Shown piece after piece: positions 37,944 through 41,859 of a stretch of 41,859 nucleotides of DNA. The DNA is from Bacteroidales bacterium. GTDB lineage: Bacteria > Bacteroidota > Bacteroidia > Bacteroidales > UBA10428. The notes below the pieces were generated by a model that was given only the letters and a program-made list of their open reading frames with translations, did not search any database and had not been told where the DNA came from. How positions within the stretch are numbered: position 1 is the first letter of the stretch; each line of letters begins with the position of its first letter. The translations under genes were made by a program, and so were the position numbers. The DNA lies in NCBI GenBank assembly GCA_016936215.1, contig JAFGPL010000101.1:1-41859 (forward strand), given 5' to 3'.

Positions 37944-38344
37944 AATCATTTTTTATAAATTTCTTTTCATTTTTTTTATACATACCATTAATTTTTTCTG
38001 TACAAATTATATTTAATTTGAATACCTCAATTGAATTAAATGAAATATTAAAATTTTCTATTAAATGGTTTTTAATAATTAGTATCCCTATACTAATCAT
38101 AGAAATAATTTATTCTTCCATTCTATACCTAAAAAGAAAAAATAAGGAAAATGATAGCATTATTTTTAAATATAAATATGGAATTTTCCCATTTGTTGCC
38201 CTCTTGTTTTTAATTCTTTATATTTATACAGTTACCCCAAGAATAGAATTAGAATCTTTAATTATACTTGTTTTCATAGTGCTACTTGGAGAATTTTTAA
38301 GAACAAGAATAAGAAATAAAATATTATATGGTAAATTTTTTTAG
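37940..38344 (+). CDS. Small integral membrane protein, candidate cognate immunity protein
   Basis: 134 aa with several hydrophobic helices (FFINFFSFFLYIPLIFSVQIIF, FLIISIPILIIEIIYSSILYL, FPFVALLFLILYIYTV, LIILVFIVLLGEFL); ATG overlaps the TGA of the toxin frame (ATGA, 37940-37943). Confidence 0.6.
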   Translation: MKSFFINFFSFFLYIPLIFSVQIIFNLNTSIELNEILKFSIKWFLIISIPILIIEIIYSSILYLKRKNKENDSIIFKYKYGIFPFVALLFLILYIYTVTPRIELESLIILVFIVLLGEFLRTRIRNKILYGKFF

Positions 38345-38373
38345 TATAAGAATTATATCATAGAAGTCCCTCA

Positions 38374-38490
38374 AATAACCCAAGACTGTAAGAGACAAAA
38401 ACCAGCCCCTCTGAATAGTCCAAGGCTGTATGGGAAAAACAAAAACTAGCCCCCAATAGTCCAAGCTTATAAAAAACAAAAACTAGCGCC
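38374..38490. repeat. Three degenerate tandem copies of a ~40-bp unit
   Basis: Units begin at 38374, 38414 and 38455: aataacccaagactgta...caaaaaccagcccc / aatagtccaaggctgta...caaaaactagcccc / aatagtccaagcttata...caaaaactagcgcc. Confidence 0.7.
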
Positions 38491-38510
38491 AGCGTCCGCT
38501 GGTGCTTTTT
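38485..38510. terminator. Bidirectional hairpin terminator at the end of the toxin-antitoxin operon
   Basis: agcgccagcg-tc-cgctggtgct followed by ttttttg on +, and agtttttgtttttt on the - strand. Confidence 0.7.
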
Positions 38511-38516
38511 TGTTTT

Positions 38517-38849
38517 TTACAGCAACCCGGTCAATAGAAGTAGTTCATCGAGTTCTTTGTCAGAAATATTTTCCTTATCGGATTTATCGTAAATGACAAG
38601 CAGGTAAACATCTTGGTCAACAACCTTAACACAGTTAATAACGCGTGAACCGCTGCTTTTACCTTTACCTTTGCCGGTAATGGCCATACGTACTTTAAAA
38701 CAGTTCTGGCCTAATGGTTCGCCTTGCTATGGGTTTTGTTCAAGGGAAACAACAAGGGCTTCAATGTCGGCTTTAAGAGAACGATGTTTTTTACCAATGC
38801 GTTTGGCATGTTTTTTAAAACCCGTGGTGACGATTACATTAAAGCTCAT
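38517..38849 (-). pseudogene. RelE/ParE-family toxin interrupted by an in-frame TAG
   Basis: Minus strand reads MSFNVIVTTGFKKHAKRIGKKHRSLKADIEALVVSLEQNP*QGEPLGQNCFKVRMAITGKGKGKSSGSRVINCVKVVDQDVYLLVIYDKSDKENISDKELDELLLLTGLL; TAG at 38729-38727; absent from the ORF track because it is split. Confidence 0.85.
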
Positions 38850-39060
38850 TGTACAACTGGTCAGCGGTTTTTAACTTTATCTCGCCTTTCAAATGCCGTT
38901 CTACCTGTTCGAGAGAATTTTTAGTCCCTTCCACAAACTCTTTTTGTTTTTTGTCCAACTTAATTTCTTCTGGCACTTTAACAAAACCAAGGCTTTTTAC
39001 CAGTTCCATAAAGAAAAGGTATTTATTGTCCGGAATATTTAATACTATTTGTTTCATCAT
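38839..39060 (-). CDS. Antitoxin of a type II TA pair (partner of the disrupted RelE/ParE-family toxin)
   Basis: 73 aa MMKQIVLNIPDNKYLFFMELVKSLGFVKV...; stop overlaps the toxin start by 11 nt (38839-38849), the usual antitoxin-then-toxin order. Confidence 0.75.
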   Translation of the reverse strand: MMKQIVLNIPDNKYLFFMELVKSLGFVKVPEEIKLDKKQKEFVEGTKNSLEQVERHLKGEIKLKTADQLYNEL

Positions 39061-39780
39061 ATTTTTTTACAAAAATAAAAAAACAGGTTCTTTTTCAATA
39101 TTTCAGCACCCAACTCATTCAAACTTTTGATAATCAAAAACTGCTTTGTGCGCCGTTCTGACAGCTAAGGCAGGTAAACCTGGGTCTTTTTGTTTTTCAT
39201 TATTTGATAAAAGTGATCTGGATTATTAATTAGAAATGCCTGTCACATAATATCAATTAGGTCTGAATAACTATAACCATTTAACACGGTAACAATTATT
39301 TTTAACAGGTTATTTTTTTTGAAGGTACCATTTGGGTTGATTCAAAATTTATTTTAATTGTCAATCTTTTTATATTAACAAAGCCAATAGTTATAATTAT
39401 CGCTTTGTCAATAAATGCTTCCCGGAGAACCTTAAATAACCTGCAACAGATGCACAGACAGATTAATGAAAATACTCTTCTGAAACAAAACCAATTATGA
39501 ATTAAAAGCTCTTTTTTGATACCCTGTATGCATATGGCAGATTATACATTTAACCATCCTCCTATGATAGAAATTTTATAACATTTGAAAGATATTTTAT
39601 ACTCCTCACAAAGAATTAAAGCTATTTTTATCCGGTTGGTATTTCAGAAAAAAGTATCACGAAATAAAAGCAGACTATTATTATAAAATTGTTTAGAGAA
39701 ATTTTCGTAATTATTGCGATATTTATAAATGGTATTACCAGATGCTCCAAAAATTCAATAATGCCTGCTCCGTTAAGATT

Positions 39781-39867
39781 TGACATTTTTCCCGTGATAC
39801 CATAGACGGCAGAATTGAAACTGTTTATTTCAATTTCAAACCTATGGGTTCGTTGTGAAAAATGTCA
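39781..39867. repeat. ~87-nt nested imperfect inverted repeat / stem-loop upstream of GH43
   Basis: tgacatttttc (39781-39791)/gaaaaatgtca (39857-39867); ccatag (39800-39805)/ctatgg (39842-39847); aattgaaa (39813-39820)/tttcaatt (39828-39835); 7-nt loop ctgttta. Confidence 0.75.
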
Positions 39868-40023
39868 GATAAACATCACATTCATTTTCTGTAGGCAGAA
39901 GATAAACCCTGATGACAGAAGCTACCAGGAAATGAATATATGGCCGGTCACTTAAACAGTTTCGAATATTTACTTTTATAATAACCATTAGTCAAAACAA
40001 ATATTAATTTTTATACGCCGAAT

Positions 40024-41760
40024 ATGTTAAAAAGAAGAAAATTAGTCCTGGTCACTTTATTGTTGACTGTGTTGTCATTTGCACCATCAATTGGCGGCCA
40101 TAATCCCGAAGATAAAAAAACCGCCGCTGCCCCTGTATTTTCTCAGTTTGTTTATCAGGGAGACGACCCGGTGTATCATAACTATCCGTTGAAACCGGGT
40201 GAGTTTTACAATCCCGTTTTGCAGGGTTGCTATCCAGACCCCAGCATAACCCGAAAAGGTGATGATTACTACCTGGTATGTTCTTCGTTTGCGATGTTTC
40301 CGGGGGTGCCCGTTTTTCATTCGAAAGATTTGGTGAACTGGAAGCAAATCGGTCATGTACTGGACAGGCCGTCACAGCTTAAAGTTACGCATAGCGGCAT
40401 TAGCGAAGGAATATATGCCCCCCAGGTTATTTATAATCCTCATAATGATTATTTCTATATGATCACAACCCAATTTGCCGAAGATATCGGAAATATGGTT
40501 GTTAAGACAAAAGACCCGTTTAAAGGTTGGAGCGATCCCATAAGGCTGGAATTTAGTGGCATAGATCCCTCTCTGTTCTTCGACGATGACGGCAAAGGAT
40601 ATGTTGTTCACAATGATGCCCCCGACTCCGGAAAAGAGCTGTATAACGGGCACCGTGTAATTAAAGTCTGGGAGTATGATACAGAAAAAGATAGGGTGGT
40701 CCCTGGTACAGACAAAGTCATTGTAGACGGGGGTGTGGATATTTCCAAAAAACCAATCTGGATTGAGGCCCCGCATATCTACAAAATGAAAAACCGTTAT
40801 TATTTAATGTGCGCCGAAGGTGGAACCGGCGGCTGGCATAGCGAAGTGATTTTTATTAGCGACAATCCCAAAGGGCCTTATAAACCGGCCCCCGGCAATC
40901 CTATCTTAAGTCAGAGGTATCTTTTTGAAAAAAGGGAAAATAAGGTGGATTGGGCCGGCCATGCCGATCTGGTACAAGGGCCCGATGGAAAATATTATGG
41001 CGTTTTTCTTGCTGTACGCCCTAATGAGAAGGACAGGGTGAATACGGGGCGTGAAACTTTTATTTTGCCGGTTGACTGGAGCGGTGAGTTTCCTGTTTTT
41101 GAAAACGGCCTGATACCTTTAGAGCCTAAACTAAAAATACCTGAAGGGATTACAGAAAATAAAACCGGTGAAGATGGTTTCTTCCCCAATGGCAACTTCA
41201 CATTTACCGATAATTTTACATCTGAAATGCTTGATTATCGCTGGATAGGATTGAGAGGCCCCCGTGAAAATTTTATTTCAATAAGCAAAAAAGGATTGGT
41301 AATCAGTCCATTCAAAGTAAATATAAAGGAGGTTAAACCCACTTCTGCAGTTTTTTACCGTCAGCAGCATAATCATTTCACTTTCGCCGTAACAATAGAT
41401 TATAAGCCTCAATCAGAGAATGACCTGGCAGGTATTACCTGTCTTCAAAGCGAAAAGTTCAACTACGTATTTGGCATTACTAAGAAAGCAGATGCGTATT
41501 ACCTGTTGCTGGAACGGACTGCAAAAGCACAATCAAAAATTATTGCCGGCATCGGAATTGACCTTAAGAATCCTGTCCGACTGCAGGTAAAAGCAATGGG
41601 AGACAATTACGAATTCAGTTATTCGACCGATGGTACAAATTTTATAAATCTTGGGGGCACTGTATCGGGCGATATCCTCTCAACAAATGTTGCTGGCGGG
41701 TTTACAGGATGTTTGCTTGGATTGTACGCGACATCGGCCAATGATGCCAAACCGGAATAA
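40024..41760 (+). CDS. GH43 family glycoside hydrolase (beta-xylosidase/arabinofuranosidase-like) with C-terminal concanavalin-like domain
   Basis: FYNPVLQGCYPDPSITRKGDDYYLVCSSFAMFPGVPVFHSKDLVNWKQIGHVLDR; SGIDPSLFFDDDGKGYVVHND; WIEAPHIYKMKNRYYLMCAEGGTG; C-terminal FYRQQHNHFTFAVTIDYKP...FSYSTDGTNFINLGG. Confidence 0.92.
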   Translation: MLKRRKLVLVTLLLTVLSFAPSIGGHNPEDKKTAAAPVFSQFVYQGDDPVYHNYPLKPGEFYNPVLQGCYPDPSITRKGDDYYLVCSSFAMFPGVPVFHSKDLVNWKQIGHVLDRPSQLKVTHSGISEGIYAPQVIYNPHNDYFYMITTQFAEDIGNMVVKTKDPFKGWSDPIRLEFSGIDPSLFFDDDGKGYVVHNDAPDSGKELYNGHRVIKVWEYDTEKDRVVPGTDKVIVDGGVDISKKPIWIEAPHIYKMKNRYYLMCAEGGTGGWHSEVIFISDNPKGPYKPAPGNPILSQRYLFEKRENKVDWAGHADLVQGPDGKYYGVFLAVRPNEKDRVNTGRETFILPVDWSGEFPVFENGLIPLEPKLKIPEGITENKTGEDGFFPNGNFTFTDNFTSEMLDYRWIGLRGPRENFISISKKGLVISPFKVNIKEVKPTSAVFYRQQHNHFTFAVTIDYKPQSENDLAGITCLQSEKFNYVFGITKKADAYYLLLERTAKAQSKIIAGIGIDLKNPVRLQVKAMGDNYEFSYSTDGTNFINLGGTVSGDILSTNVAGGFTGCLLGLYATSANDAKPE

Positions 41761-41782
41761 GAAGAACGAATGATGAAACGAA

Positions 41783-41837
41783 CATGAACTTTTTTAATCA
41801 AAAATTTCAAAAACAAGCATGATTAAAAAAGTTCATG
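41783..41837. terminator. Inverted repeat / candidate bidirectional terminator after GH43
   Basis: catgaacttttttaatca (41783-41800) is the perfect reverse complement of tgattaaaaaagttcatg (41820-41837). Confidence 0.65.
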
Positions 41838-41859
41838 TGAGAGCGGAGCGGTTACATCC

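Noticed and set aside
38374-38490. Possible CRISPR or integron attC array
   Set aside because: Units are contiguous degenerate tandem copies without unique spacers, and no R'/R'' attC core or integrase is visible.
38671-39130. Plus-strand ORFs of 67, 66 and 93 aa
   Set aside because: All antisense to the TA pair, which has clear homology-like sequence on the minus strand.
40372-40776. 134-aa minus-strand ORF
   Set aside because: Antisense shadow of GH43.
41783-41837. Terminal inverted repeat of a mobile element at the window end
   Set aside because: No transposase or partner repeat in the window; position after GH43 fits a terminator better.

Overview
Bacteroidota-type chromosome segment. 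It is dominated by a plus-strand polysaccharide utilisation locus (PUL, about 8.9-37.0 kb, with a GH43 gene at 40.0-41.8 kb). The enzyme cassette has a GH5 (GH5_4-like) with a CBM6-like module, a GH5_2-like cellulase, and a 1844-aa protein read as GH44 / CBM35-like / GH26 / right-handed beta-helix / three small beta-domains / T9SS signal. These three genes are chained by ATGA stop-start overlaps. Two SusC/SusD pairs follow, interleaved with three FAS1 (fasciclin) lipoproteins (FAS1-SusC-SusD-FAS1-FAS1-SusC-SusD). The predicted substrate is a beta-glucan/beta-mannan polymer such as glucomannan (inference). Upstream are a CotH/LTD secreted protein, an S41 peptidase, a sigma-54 response regulator without an obvious C-terminal HTH, tRNA-Val(GAC), a Yip1-family protein, a FucP-like MFS transporter and a rhamnose/fucose mutarotase-like protein. 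Between the last SusD and GH43 lies a foreign-looking patch the ORF track hides. It holds a degraded Rhs core plus C-terminal toxin with two in-frame stops, whose reading frame ends in an ATGA overlap with a membrane-protein candidate immunity gene. Next to it is a RelE/ParE-type toxin broken by a TAG codon, with its antitoxin. Other structure seen directly: a 17-bp duplication of the tRNA-Val 3' end bounding a ~150-bp inverted-repeat element, a palindromic repeat element at the window start, and an ~87-nt nested hairpin upstream of GH43. All family assignments come from recognising protein motifs by eye; no database search was run.
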